A stretch of DNA of 64,000 bases, taken from positions 950,017 through 1,014,016 of the forward strand of contig NZ_KQ948763.1 of assembly GCF_001514205.1 (NCBI RefSeq). Direction: 5' to 3'. Shown here piece after piece: positions 7,418 to 15,272 of this stretch. This DNA is from Streptomyces griseoruber (GTDB lineage Bacteria > Actinomycetota > Actinomycetes > Streptomycetales > Streptomycetaceae). The notes under the pieces were generated by a model. That model was not told the DNA's origin and made no database searches. It saw nothing but the letters and a program-made list of their open reading frames with translations. Position numbers and translations under genes: made by a program. Every line of letters starts with the position of its first letter. The first letter of the stretch is position 1.

Positions 7418-8908
7418 TCAGGCGTGCGGGGTTTTCGCGCCTTCCCAGGCGAGGTACTTGAGCTCCAGGAACTCGTCGAGGCCGTAGACAGAGCCCTCGC
7501 GGCCGATGCCCGACTGCTTGACGCCTCCGAAGGGGGCGGTCTCGTTGGAGATCAGGCCGGTGTTGATGCCGACCATGCCTGCCTCCAGGGCGGCGGCGAC
7601 GCGCCAGATGCGCTCGGCGTCCTTGGCGAACAGGTAGGCGGCGAGGCCGAATTCGGTGTCGTTGGCCCAGCGGATCGCGTCGCTCTCGTCGGTGAACCGC
7701 ACCAGTGGGGTCACCGGGCCGAAGGTCTCCTCGCGGGTGACGGCCATCCCGGCGGTGACGCCGGTCAGGACGGTCGGCTCGTAGAAGAGACCGCCACGTG
7801 CGTGGCGCCTGCCGCCCTGAAGGACGACGGCCCCGTGGGCGAGCGCGTCGGCGACGTGGGACTCCACCTTCGCCACGGCGTTCTCGTCGATGAGCGGGCC
7901 TTGCTGGACGCCCTCGTCGAAGCCGTCGCCGACGGCGAGGGCGGCGACCCGCTCGGCCAGCTTCTTCGCGAACGCGTCGTGGATCCCGTCCTGGACGTAG
8001 ACGCGGTTGGCGCTGATGCACGCCTGGCCGGTGTTGCGGTACTTGGTGGCGATCAGGCCCTCGACGGCCTCGTCGAGGTCGGCGTCGTCGAAGACCAGGA
8101 CGGGTGCGTTGCCGCCCAGCTCCATCGAGGTCTTCTTCACCGTCTGCGCCGACTGGGCCAGCAGCAGCCGGCCGACCTCGGTGGAGCCGGTGAAGGTGAT
8201 CTTGCGGACGAGCGGGTTGCCCGTGAGCTCGGGGCCGATCTCGCGCGGGTCGCCGGTGACCACGTTGAACACCCCCGCCGGGATGCCCGCACGCTCGGCG
8301 AGTTCGGCGAGCGCCAGGGCGGTCAGCGGGGTCTGCTCGGCGGGCTTGAGCACCATCGTGCAGCCCGCGGCCAGCGCGGGACCCGCCTTGCGTGTGATCA
8401 TCGCGGCGGGGAAGTTCCACGGGGTGATCGCCGCGCAGACGCCGACCGGCTCCTTGAGGACGACGATCCTGCGTGACGCCTCCGGAGCCTCCATGACGTC
8501 GCCCCGTATGCGCTTGGCCTCCTCGGCGAACCACTCCAGGAACGACGCCGCGTACACGACCTCGCCGACGGCTTCCGGGTAGGGCTTGCCCTCCTCCAGC
8601 ACGATCAGCCGGGCGAGGTCCTCGGCGTGCTCGGTGACCAGGTCGAACCAGCGCCGCAGGATCCGGGACCGTTCCTTGGCCGGGCGGGCCCGCCAGGCCG
8701 GCAGCGCGCGGTGTGCCGCCTCGATCGCCGCGGTGGTCTGCGCGGCGTCGAGGAGCGGCACTTCGGCCAGCAGGTCGCCGGTGGACGGGTTGTGCACGGC
8801 GAGGGTGCCGGCGGTGGTGATCCAGGTGCCGTCGACGTACGCGGCGGTCTTCAGCAGGGACGGGTCGTCGAGTTCTCGGCGCACGGGATTGCTCACGGGG
8901 GTGCTCAC
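7418..8908 (-). CDS. NAD(P)-dependent aldehyde dehydrogenase (semialdehyde type)
   Basis: The 496-residue protein covers the whole ALDH fold. It has PWNFPAAMITRKAGPALAAG, the Glu motif MELGGNAPVLVF, the catalytic cysteine in NTGQACISANRVYV, and the C-terminal EETFGPVTPL and PFGGVKQSGIGREG motifs. Overall it resembles succinate-semialdehyde dehydrogenases. The GTG at 8908 overlaps the TGA of the upstream ornithine-cyclodeaminase-like gene and was preferred to a longer start. Role inferred: oxidation of the aldehyde formed after meta-cleavage. Confidence 0.92.
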   Translation of the reverse strand: MSTPVSNPVRRELDDPSLLKTAAYVDGTWITTAGTLAVHNPSTGDLLAEVPLLDAAQTTAAIEAAHRALPAWRARPAKERSRILRRWFDLVTEHAEDLARLIVLEEGKPYPEAVGEVVYAASFLEWFAEEAKRIRGDVMEAPEASRRIVVLKEPVGVCAAITPWNFPAAMITRKAGPALAAGCTMVLKPAEQTPLTALALAELAERAGIPAGVFNVVTGDPREIGPELTGNPLVRKITFTGSTEVGRLLLAQSAQTVKKTSMELGGNAPVLVFDDADLDEAVEGLIATKYRNTGQACISANRVYVQDGIHDAFAKKLAERVAALAVGDGFDEGVQQGPLIDENAVAKVESHVADALAHGAVVLQGGRRHARGGLFYEPTVLTGVTAGMAVTREETFGPVTPLVRFTDESDAIRWANDTEFGLAAYLFAKDAERIWRVAAALEAGMVGINTGLISNETAPFGGVKQSGIGREGSVYGLDEFLELKYLAWEGAKTPHA

Positions 8909-9885
8909 TTCGATACCGGGGAAATGGTGACGGGCAGCCGGGTGCCCAGGGACAGCTCGGCGGCCCGCCGCACGCACATCGCGGCGACGGCGAGGTCCTG
9001 CGCCGCCGAGCCGACCGACTTGTAGATCACGACCGCGTCGGGGTCGTGCGCCGGCCGGCCGGCCACGCGACCGGAGACGACGTCGGCGAGCGAGACCGTC
9101 TTGGCGGCGAAGTCGACGCCCGCCTTCCTGGCCGCGATCAGGTCTCCCGTGTCCTCGGTGACCTCATGGACCAGGTCGGCGACGATCACCTCGGCGCGCG
9201 AGATCACCTCGGTCGCCAGTTCGCGCTGCTCGGGCAGGGTGGACCCGATCGAGACGACGGTGGCCCCGGCCGGAGCCTCCCGCAGGGTCGGCTGCTCGTC
9301 CCGGGAGCGGGCCGCGCAGATGACCAGGTCCGCACCGGCGACGGCCGCCTCGGGGCTCTGAGCGGTGGCGGTCGGCAGTTGCAGATCGGCGAGTTCCTGG
9401 GTGAACCGGGTGCGGCTGGCCGGGGTGGGGCTGAACACGGTGACGGACGACAGGTGGCGTATCGCCGCCAGGGCCCGGACGTGGTTCTGCGCCTCGAAAC
9501 CGGACCCGATCACCGCGACGCGCAGCGGACCGGCGGGGGCCAGCAGGTCGGCGGCGAGCGCGGAGGTGGCGGCGGTACGGAAACCGGTGATCGAGTGCCC
9601 GTCCAGGAGCGCGGTCAGCTCCACGGTCTCCTGGTCGAACAGCGGGATCAGATACGAGGCGCGGCGGTTCCGGAGCGAGGCGGCGATCAGTTTGGCGCCC
9701 ATCGGGCCGCCGTCGCCGGGCACACCGCTGAGCGTGCGCAGCCACAGGCCGTCCCCGCGGGCCATGGAGCGCGAGGGGAAGCGGGTCTCGTCGGGTGGTG
9801 CGGCGTAGGCTCCGCGGAGTGCGGCGATGGCGTCGGCCCAGTCGAAGGCGGCTCTGACGTCGGCGTCGGTGAGAAAGAGGGTCAT
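8905..9885 (-). CDS. Ornithine cyclodeaminase/mu-crystallin family protein
   Basis: The 326-residue protein has the family core: GPMGAKLIAAS with the substrate Lys region, LLDGHSITGFRTAATSALAA, and a Rossmann motif VAVIGSGFEAQNHVRALAAI. Members are NAD(P)-dependent amino or imino acid reductases or deaminases, or iminosuccinate/ketimine reductases, so a nitrogen-bearing or imine intermediate may occur in this pathway. The start TGATG overlaps the SDR stop, and its own stop overlaps the aldehyde dehydrogenase start. There is no copy-2 counterpart: copy 2 stops at the SDR. Confidence 0.85.
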   Translation of the reverse strand: MTLFLTDADVRAAFDWADAIAALRGAYAAPPDETRFPSRSMARGDGLWLRTLSGVPGDGGPMGAKLIAASLRNRRASYLIPLFDQETVELTALLDGHSITGFRTAATSALAADLLAPAGPLRVAVIGSGFEAQNHVRALAAIRHLSSVTVFSPTPASRTRFTQELADLQLPTATAQSPEAAVAGADLVICAARSRDEQPTLREAPAGATVVSIGSTLPEQRELATEVISRAEVIVADLVHEVTEDTGDLIAARKAGVDFAAKTVSLADVVSGRVAGRPAHDPDAVVIYKSVGSAAQDLAVAAMCVRRAAELSLGTRLPVTISPVSK

Positions 9886-10658
9886 CAGGTGCTCCCTGAG
9901 TCTGTCGAGTGTGCGGTGCGCTTCAGTGCGTCGGAGATGGACTTGACGCCGCCGTGCGCGGTGAGGCCGCCGTCGACGGGGATCTCGGCGCCCGTGATGA
10001 ACGACGACTCGTCCGACAGCAGGAACACGACCAGCGGGGCGACCTCGTCCACGGTGCCGGTACGCCCCAGCGGGGTCTCGCGGATGTTGGCCTCGCGGAA
10101 GGCCGGGGCCGCGGAGGCGGTCATCGTGGTCTCGATGTAGCCGGGATGGATCGTGTTGACGCGGATGCCGCGCGGGCCGAGTTCCAGGGCGGCGGCCTTC
10201 GACAGGCCGCGCAGCGCCCATTTGCTGGCCGTGTACGCCACCGGGTAGTGGGCGGTGAGAGCGGCGGAGGAGCCCACGTTGACGATGGACGCTCCGGGCG
10301 GCATCAGCGGGGCGAGGTGCTGCATGCCCACCAGCGGGCCGGTGACGTTGACGGCGTGGACGCGGTCGAAGTCCTCGGGGCGCACGTCGTCGAGGCGGGC
10401 GCGCCAGGTGATGCCCGCGTTGTTGACCAGACCGTGCACCTGTCCGTGCATCTCGCGCAACTCGGCTGCGAGTTCGGCCCAGTCCGCCTCGCTGGTGACG
10501 TCGAGGCGGCGGCAGCCGGAGGTCGCCGTCACGTCGGTGGCGATCACGAGGGCGCCCTCGCGGGTCAGTGCCTCGGCCTCCGCGGCGCCCTGGCCCCGGG
10601 CCGCGCCGGTGACCACGACGACCTTGCCCGACAGCCTCTTGGGGGAGAGGTCCGTCAT
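9885..10658 (-). CDS. Short-chain dehydrogenase/reductase (copy 1)
   Basis: A classical SDR of 257 residues with the cofactor motif VVVTGAARGQGAAEAEAL, NNAG (LVNNAGITWRA), catalytic Ser in VNVGSSAAL and YxxxK as YTASKWALRGLSKA. The acidic DVT after beta-2 suggests NAD preference. It overlaps FAH by 4 bp upstream and the cyclodeaminase-like gene downstream. The paralogue at 58922 is nearly identical along its length. Substrate unknown; in this operon it probably oxidises or reduces a hydroxylated intermediate (a cis-diol dehydrogenase role is possible). Confidence 0.9.
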   Translation of the reverse strand: MTDLSPKRLSGKVVVVTGAARGQGAAEAEALTREGALVIATDVTATSGCRRLDVTSEADWAELAAELREMHGQVHGLVNNAGITWRARLDDVRPEDFDRVHAVNVTGPLVGMQHLAPLMPPGASIVNVGSSAALTAHYPVAYTASKWALRGLSKAAALELGPRGIRVNTIHPGYIETTMTASAAPAFREANIRETPLGRTGTVDEVAPLVVFLLSDESSFITGAEIPVDGGLTAHGGVKSISDALKRTAHSTDSGST

Positions 10659-11614
10659 GGCCGCTCCCGCGGGCGGCGCCGGGCTGCCGGAAGCGGCACG
10701 GCCGGGGGGCCGGTCGTCACGGTGTTGGAGACCGTGCCGAGGCCTTCGACGGTGAGTGTGACCGTGTCGCCGGGCCCCAGGGGCGGAGGGTCCTGCGTTC
10801 CGCGTACGCCCCACAGTTCGGCGAGGCAGCCGCCGTTGCCGCAGGTCCCGGAGCCCAGAACGTCACCGGGGCGGACGACGGCGCCGCGTGAGGCGTAGGC
10901 GGTCATCTCCTCGAACGTCCAGCTCATGTTGGACAGCAGGTCCTTGCCGACGACCTCGCCGTTGATCTCGGCGGTCAGGGCGAGGCGCAGGAAGCCGTCC
11001 GCGTCGCGGTAAGGCTCCAGCTCGTCGGCGGTGACGAGGAACGGACCGAGGGTGGTGGCGGTGTCCTTGCCCTTGCAGGGGCCGAGCCCGACCCGCATCT
11101 CGCGGGACTGCAGGTCGCGGGCGGACCAGTCGTTGAAGATCGTGTAGCCGACGATGTGGTCGCGGGCCTGCTCGGGGGTGAGGTCCCGGCCTTCCTTGCC
11201 GATCACGGCGGCGACTTCGAGTTCGAAGTCGAGCACGTTCGACCCCGGTGGCAGGGGTACCTCGTCGTAGGGGCCGATGACCGCGTAGGGGTTGCCGAAG
11301 TAGAAGGTCGGCGCGTCGTACCAGGCGTCCGGCACACCGGTCGCTCCGTCGACCGAGCGCCGGACGCCTTCGACATGCTCCTCGAAGGTCACGAAATCGC
11401 GGACGGTGGCGGGCTGGAGCGGCGGCAGCAGTCGCACCGCCGACAGATGGGGTCCGGCGTGGGCGTCGAGGGCGGTGGCGCCCGCCTCGGACAGGGCGCC
11501 GGCCGCGATCAGTTCGGCGAGGGTGCGCTCGCCGGGGACCGGGTGGAGACGGCCGTCCTCGCCGACGGCGCCCACCCGGCGCTGTTGCTGGTGTTCGTAT
11601 GAGGCGAAGCGCAT
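10655..11614 (-). CDS. Fumarylacetoacetate hydrolase family protein (copy 1)
   Basis: The 319-residue product starts MRFASYEHQ and has the FAH catalytic domain from about residue 85. DFELEVAAVIGKEGRDL supplies the metal-binding Glu residues, VGYTIFNDWSARDLQSREM is the family signature, and GSGTCGNGGCLAELWG the C-terminal loop. FAH-type enzymes in meta-cleavage pathways act as hydrolases, decarboxylases or hydratases on the ring-opened keto acid. The ATG at 11614 was chosen because the paralogue at 60642 starts identically. The 146-base gap to the upstream dioxygenase contains short tandem repeats. Confidence 0.9.
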   Translation of the reverse strand: MRFASYEHQQQRRVGAVGEDGRLHPVPGERTLAELIAAGALSEAGATALDAHAGPHLSAVRLLPPLQPATVRDFVTFEEHVEGVRRSVDGATGVPDAWYDAPTFYFGNPYAVIGPYDEVPLPPGSNVLDFELEVAAVIGKEGRDLTPEQARDHIVGYTIFNDWSARDLQSREMRVGLGPCKGKDTATTLGPFLVTADELEPYRDADGFLRLALTAEINGEVVGKDLLSNMSWTFEEMTAYASRGAVVRPGDVLGSGTCGNGGCLAELWGVRGTQDPPPLGPGDTVTLTVEGLGTVSNTVTTGPPAVPLPAARRRPRERP

Positions 11615-11641
11615 GTGCGGCTCCAGGCTTCGGGAATTCGA

Positions 11642-11722
11642 GGGCTTCGACGGCTTCGACGGCTTCGAGGGCTGCGGGAAGCGGGCAGGGGACGTGGCAC
11701 GGGCAGTCAGGGCAGTCAGGGC
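11642..11722. repeat. Short tandem repeats in an operon spacer
   Basis: The spacer between the dioxygenase and FAH genes has about four 9-bp units related to GGCTTCGAC at 11643-11678 and about two units of GGGCAGTCA near 11701-11720. The matching spacer in copy 2 (60643-60749) is ~40 bases shorter and lacks them, so the repeats expanded after the copies separated. Confidence 0.7.
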
Positions 11723-11760
11723 GGTTGACGGGGCCGCCGCGCCCCCCGGAACTCGGGAGA

Positions 11761-12696
11761 TCAGACGGGCGGGGCGACGAACACGCCTCGGTCGACGTCG
11801 TTGAACGACTCCTTGGCGATGAGTTCGTTCATCGGGTTGGCCGTACCCCACTGATCGGCGACGCCGTCCTCGGAGAAGTCGTAGACGTGCGGGTGCCAGG
11901 TGTCCTCGTCCAGGGTCTCCAGCTCCGTCGTGTACTCGACGGTGTTGCCGTGCGGGTCCAGGAAGTACGTGAACGTGTTGTCGCCCGCCGTGTGGCGTCC
12001 CGGGCCCCAGAGCTTGCGGACACCGGCCCGCAGCAGACGGCCGGTGCCGCGCATGTACTCGTCGATGCCGCGCATTTCGAAGGAGACGTGGTGCAGGGCG
12101 GTGTGCGGGCCCTGCGCGATCGCCATGGAGTGGTGCTGGGAGCTGATCCGCATGAAGTGCATGGCCTCCCCCATGCGGGGATGCCAGAGCGTGTCGGAGA
12201 GGCGGAAACCGAGGTGGGTCTCGTACCACTCCCGGGTTTTGTTCAGGTCCGGCGAGTTGAGGACGACGTGTGACAGCTTGACCGGGATCGACTCCTTCTC
12301 CTCGATCTTGCGGTGCTGTCGTACCTCGACGTCCGCGGAGACCTCGATGGTGCGCCCGTCGACGTCGAAGAAGCGGAAGCCGTAACCGCCGCCGGGGGTG
12401 TCCACCGTGCCCGGCTGGGAGATCAGTTGCACGCCGCCGGCCAGGAGCCGCTCGGCGAGGGTGTCCACGTCCTGCGGTGAAGCCACACCGTAGGAGACCA
12501 GGTCGAGGCGCTTCTCGTCGGCCTTGCGCAGCCGGACGACGTACTGCTCGGGGGAGCCCTCGGCGGCCAGGAAGGAGATGCCGGAGTCCTCGGTGACCTT
12601 GGTCAGGCCCCAGACGCCGGAGTAGAAGTCGAGTTGTCTGTCGTAGTCGGGCACGGCGAGATCGACGTGCCGCAGGTGGGTGAGCAGGTGGTTCAT
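11761..12696 (-). CDS. Extradiol ring-cleavage dioxygenase, VOC type (copy 1)
   Basis: The 311-residue protein has two vicinal-oxygen-chelate domains: residues ~5-125 (HLRHVDLAVPDYDRQLDFYS) and ~140-290. The second has the Fe(II) ligands His in LSHVVLNSPD, His in ALHHVSFEM and Glu in HGNTVEYTTELE, so the 2-His-1-Glu site is complete. This is the layout of type I catechol 2,3-dioxygenases. It is the ring-opening step of the operon. A GAGGAGG ribosome site sits ahead of the ATG at 12696, and the start overlaps the stop of the amidohydrolase remnant. The paralogue at 60750 is highly similar. Confidence 0.92.
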   Translation of the reverse strand: MNHLLTHLRHVDLAVPDYDRQLDFYSGVWGLTKVTEDSGISFLAAEGSPEQYVVRLRKADEKRLDLVSYGVASPQDVDTLAERLLAGGVQLISQPGTVDTPGGGYGFRFFDVDGRTIEVSADVEVRQHRKIEEKESIPVKLSHVVLNSPDLNKTREWYETHLGFRLSDTLWHPRMGEAMHFMRISSQHHSMAIAQGPHTALHHVSFEMRGIDEYMRGTGRLLRAGVRKLWGPGRHTAGDNTFTYFLDPHGNTVEYTTELETLDEDTWHPHVYDFSEDGVADQWGTANPMNELIAKESFNDVDRGVFVAPPV

Positions 12697-12889
12697 TGTG
12701 GGGGTTCCTCCTCAGTGAGGTTGAGCAGCGCGGCCGCGTTGCCGCCGCGCACGGCGTCGAAGTCGGTGTCGGGCAGGCGGGCGGCAGGCAGCGCGCCTAC
12801 GGGGTCCTCGGCGCGCATGTCGAAGGGGTGGTCGGAGCCGGGGCCTCGGGCAGCAGGACGTGTGCGTGCACATCCACGGTGGGCTGCAT
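12693..12889 (-). pseudogene. Internally deleted amidohydrolase (decarboxylase) remnant, copy 1
   Basis: The ATG at 12889 overlaps the monooxygenase stop (TGATG) and encodes PTVDVHAHVLLPEA, matching the first ~15 residues of the intact amidohydrolase at 62711. The frame is then lost. In another frame the last ~45 residues return: HPFDMRAEDPVGAL...RGGNAAALLNLT. About 800 bp between these ends is missing, including the metal-binding and catalytic residues of the barrel. The original stop has also changed (CTCACTGAGG), so the tail reads on into the dioxygenase start. Confidence 0.88.
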
Positions 12890-14016
12890 CACGGGAGCGC
12901 CTTGAGGAGGGTCATGGACCGGCCGATCAGCCCCAGCACGTCGCCGCGCACTTCGTCCAGCTGCCACTGGCCGAGCTGCACGGACGCGTCGACGACGGTC
13001 CGCACCCGGGGAATGCGGCGCTCGTAGTAGGTCTGGAACAGGTCGTCGTCCCAGTCCCGTCCGCTGGTGAGCAGCTCGGCGAGGACGAGGGCGTCCTCCA
13101 GCGACATGGCCGCCCCTTGCGCGAGGCTGGGCGGGCAGCAGTGGACGGCGTCGCCGATCAGGACGATCCGGCCGCGGTGCCAGGAGCCCTCGACCAGCAA
13201 CCGGTGGTACCAGGTGTAGTTGATCTTCCCCGGGTCGGTGATGTGCTGGGCGATCTCGGGCCAGACACCGCCGTACTGGTCGGCGAGGCGGCGCATCTCG
13301 TCCGCGTACGACCCCGGCGGGATCGTGTCACGGCCGCGGCATGCCTCGACGACGTAGGCATAGAGGGTGCTCTCGCTGGTCGGGCAGTACCCGGCGGCGT
13401 ACGCGGGGCCGCCGAACGTCAGGTCGGTGCGGGTGACGTCTGCGGGGCGCGGGGCGGGGGTGCGCCAGATCGCCTGGCCGGTGGGTTCGGGCTTGTCGGT
13501 GATGCCGATCATCGCGCGGGTGGCGGAGTTCAGGCCGTCGGCGCCGATGACCAGGGCGTAGCGGCCCTCGGTGCCGTCGCTGAAGCGCACCCGGACGCCC
13601 TTCGTGCCCTGGTCCAGGATCTCGGCGGTGGTGCCCAGGCGGACGGTGGCGCCACAGGCGCGGACCGCGTCGCTGAGGATCTGCTGGAGCTGGGGGCGCC
13701 GCATGCCGAGGGTGGCGGGCAGATCCTCCCCGCCGGTCCTGATGTCCTCGACGACGTGCAGGAGGGTGCCGTCCGGGGCGGTGATGCCCAGCGAGCCGAA
13801 GGGGAAGCCGGAGGACTCCACCTGCTCCCACAAACCGAGTTCACGCAGGACGCGCAGGGCGTTGCCCTGGACGGTGATGCCGGAGCCGGTGGTGGCGTTC
13901 CAGTCCGGTTTGGCCTCGACGAGGTCGACGGTGAGGCCGGCGCGGCGCAACAGGATCGTCACGGTGTTGCCGGCGAAGCCGCCGCCGATGACGAGGACTC
14001 TCCTGGCTGTGATCAT
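12889..14016 (-). CDS. FAD-dependent aromatic monooxygenase (copy 1)
   Basis: The 375-residue flavoprotein hydroxylase has VLVIGGGFAGNTVTILLRRA, the DG motif ALVIGADGLNSATRAMIG and the GD motif VLIGDAVHCCPPSLAQGAAMS, placing it in the salicylate/p-hydroxybenzoate hydroxylase group. Role inferred: hydroxylation of the aromatic acid to an ortho-diol, the substrate of the extradiol dioxygenase. It follows the cyclase gene by 22 bases and overlaps the amidohydrolase remnant. The paralogue at 62708 has an altered N-terminus caused by a palindromic repeat. Confidence 0.9.
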   Translation of the reverse strand: MITARRVLVIGGGFAGNTVTILLRRAGLTVDLVEAKPDWNATTGSGITVQGNALRVLRELGLWEQVESSGFPFGSLGITAPDGTLLHVVEDIRTGGEDLPATLGMRRPQLQQILSDAVRACGATVRLGTTAEILDQGTKGVRVRFSDGTEGRYALVIGADGLNSATRAMIGITDKPEPTGQAIWRTPAPRPADVTRTDLTFGGPAYAAGYCPTSESTLYAYVVEACRGRDTIPPGSYADEMRRLADQYGGVWPEIAQHITDPGKINYTWYHRLLVEGSWHRGRIVLIGDAVHCCPPSLAQGAAMSLEDALVLAELLTSGRDWDDDLFQTYYERRIPRVRTVVDASVQLGQWQLDEVRGDVLGLIGRSMTLLKALP

Positions 14017-14038
14017 GGGAACTCCCTTGTCCCGTGGG

Positions 14039-15031
14039 TTACTTGACAGCTATGGGATTGACGGGTGAGCCGACGGCTCCGGTGATGGGCAGGGGAGCGG
14101 CGGTGAGCCAGAACTCGTACACGCGGTCCTCGGCGCAGTCCTCGGCGAGGGCGTCGAGGTCCCACATCTCACCGATCAGCAGACCCATGTGGGGGATGAC
14201 GACCTGATGCAGCGGCTGGAAGGCGTTCTCGAACTCGTTCGGCCGGACCTCGAAGCCCCAGGTGTCGGTGGCGATCGCGGCGATCTCGGTGCGGTGCAGC
14301 CAGCCGGCGGTGGTGAAGGACAGGCCGGGTGCCGGTCCGCCCGCGTAGTCGCCCCAGCCGTCGCGCCGGGCGCGGGTGAGGTGACCGGTGCGGACGAGGA
14401 TGATGTCGCCGCGGCCGACGGTCACCCCGTGCGCCTCGGCGGTCGCGGCCAGGTGCTCCTCGGTGATCGCGAACCCGTCCGGCAACTCTCCCCCACTCTC
14501 GGCTGCGCTCGAGCGGGAGGTGTCCCCACGGTCACCGATCACCCGTCCGACGTCCAGCAGGACGCCGCGCCCGGCGACGTACGGCGCCATGTGCTCGATG
14601 CCGGTGACGAGGTCGCCGTCGGAGGTGACGACCTTCTCGGCCGCCCGCCCGTTCCATGCCCTGCCGTGGTCGAAGATGTGCCCGAGCCCGTCCCACTGGG
14701 TGGAGCACTGCAACGGCATCGCGATCACGTCGTCGGCGCCGCCGATGCCGTGCGGGAAGCCCTGGTTGCCGAGGGCCGCGTCGGTGCCGGTGTCGAGCAT
14801 GGTGTGCACCGGGTTGGTGCGCCGCCGCCAGCCCTTCTGCGGGCCGTTCATGTCGAAACGCTGGGAGAGGGAGAAGCTGGTGCCTCGGCGGACCAGTGCG
14901 GCGCCCTCACGGCGCTTGCTCTCGTCGAGGAAGTTGAGGGTGCCGAGCACGTCGTCCTCGCCCCAGCGGCCCCAGTTGGAGTAGGCCTCGGCGGCCTCGG
15001 CGATCGCGCCCTCGGGGTCGTGCCGGTTCAC
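14039..15031 (-). CDS. Cyclase-family metal hydrolase (kynurenine formamidase/isatin hydrolase superfamily)
   Basis: The 330-residue protein has the metal-site segment CSTQWDGLGHIFDHG (the family H-x-G-T-H-x-D variant with STQWD...H), a typical RGDIILVRTGHL strand and GWLHRTEIAAIATDTWGFE near the end. Superfamily members hydrolyse amides or lactams such as isatin or N-formylkynurenine using Mn or Zn. It is the first complete gene of the copy-1 operon, starting with GTG overlapping the preceding stub stop. An extra in-frame stretch (GDTSRSSAAESGGEL) at about residues 167-182 comes from a palindromic repeat within the gene, so activity may be altered. Confidence 0.82.
   Translation of the reverse strand: MNRHDPEGAIAEAAEAYSNWGRWGEDDVLGTLNFLDESKRREGAALVRRGTSFSLSQRFDMNGPQKGWRRRTNPVHTMLDTGTDAALGNQGFPHGIGGADDVIAMPLQCSTQWDGLGHIFDHGRAWNGRAAEKVVTSDGDLVTGIEHMAPYVAGRGVLLDVGRVIGDRGDTSRSSAAESGGELPDGFAITEEHLAATAEAHGVTVGRGDIILVRTGHLTRARRDGWGDYAGGPAPGLSFTTAGWLHRTEIAAIATDTWGFEVRPNEFENAFQPLHQVVIPHMGLLIGEMWDLDALAEDCAEDRVYEFWLTAAPLPITGAVGSPVNPIAVK
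14486..14527. repeat. Streptomyces-type palindromic repeat inside the cyclase gene
   Basis: A CTCCCCCACTCTCGGC / GCTCGAGCGGGAGG hairpin-like element lies in the coding region and adds about 14 residues in frame. From memory, this element type is common between genes in Streptomyces genomes. Its presence inside a gene implies insertion after divergence from family members that lack the stretch. Confidence 0.65.
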
Positions 15032-15186
15032 GCCGCCTCCTGTTCACCGAGGGCGGTGCGCAGGTCGAGAGCGCGGCCGTCCGGCGTGACCAGAGCGGGA
15101 AACGGGACCCCGTCAGGGCCGGAGAGGGTGCCGAGAGCGTAGGGGCCGGCGAAAGGCACGGACGTGGCTGCGGGTTTCACGAACAT
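15028..15186 (-). pseudogene. N-terminal stub of a second FAH-family protein
   Basis: A 52-residue ORF starts MFVKPAATSVPFAGPYALG and continues GVPFPALVTPDGRALDL, the usual first ~45 residues of FAH-family enzymes (ALGT-S-DG-PFPALV-DGRVLDL). It then stops, with its TGA overlapping the GTG of the cyclase gene. A strong AGGAGG lies just before its ATG, so it is probably still translated as the leader of the operon. The remaining ~270 residues of such an enzyme are absent, which points to a deletion that fused the operon promoter and stub to the cyclase gene. Confidence 0.65.
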
Positions 15187-15272
15187 GTCCTCCTGATGGC
15201 GATGGGACTAATCTGGCCGCACTCGCCCGATCTGAGAAATTGATTCTGTGGATCTGATCATCCGTACCGCTG

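Noticed and set aside
15187..15272. LysR-binding site in the divergent intergenic region
   Set aside because: GATCTGA occurs twice 22 bp apart, but a clear T-N11-A palindrome could not be singled out, so it is not listed as a separate site.
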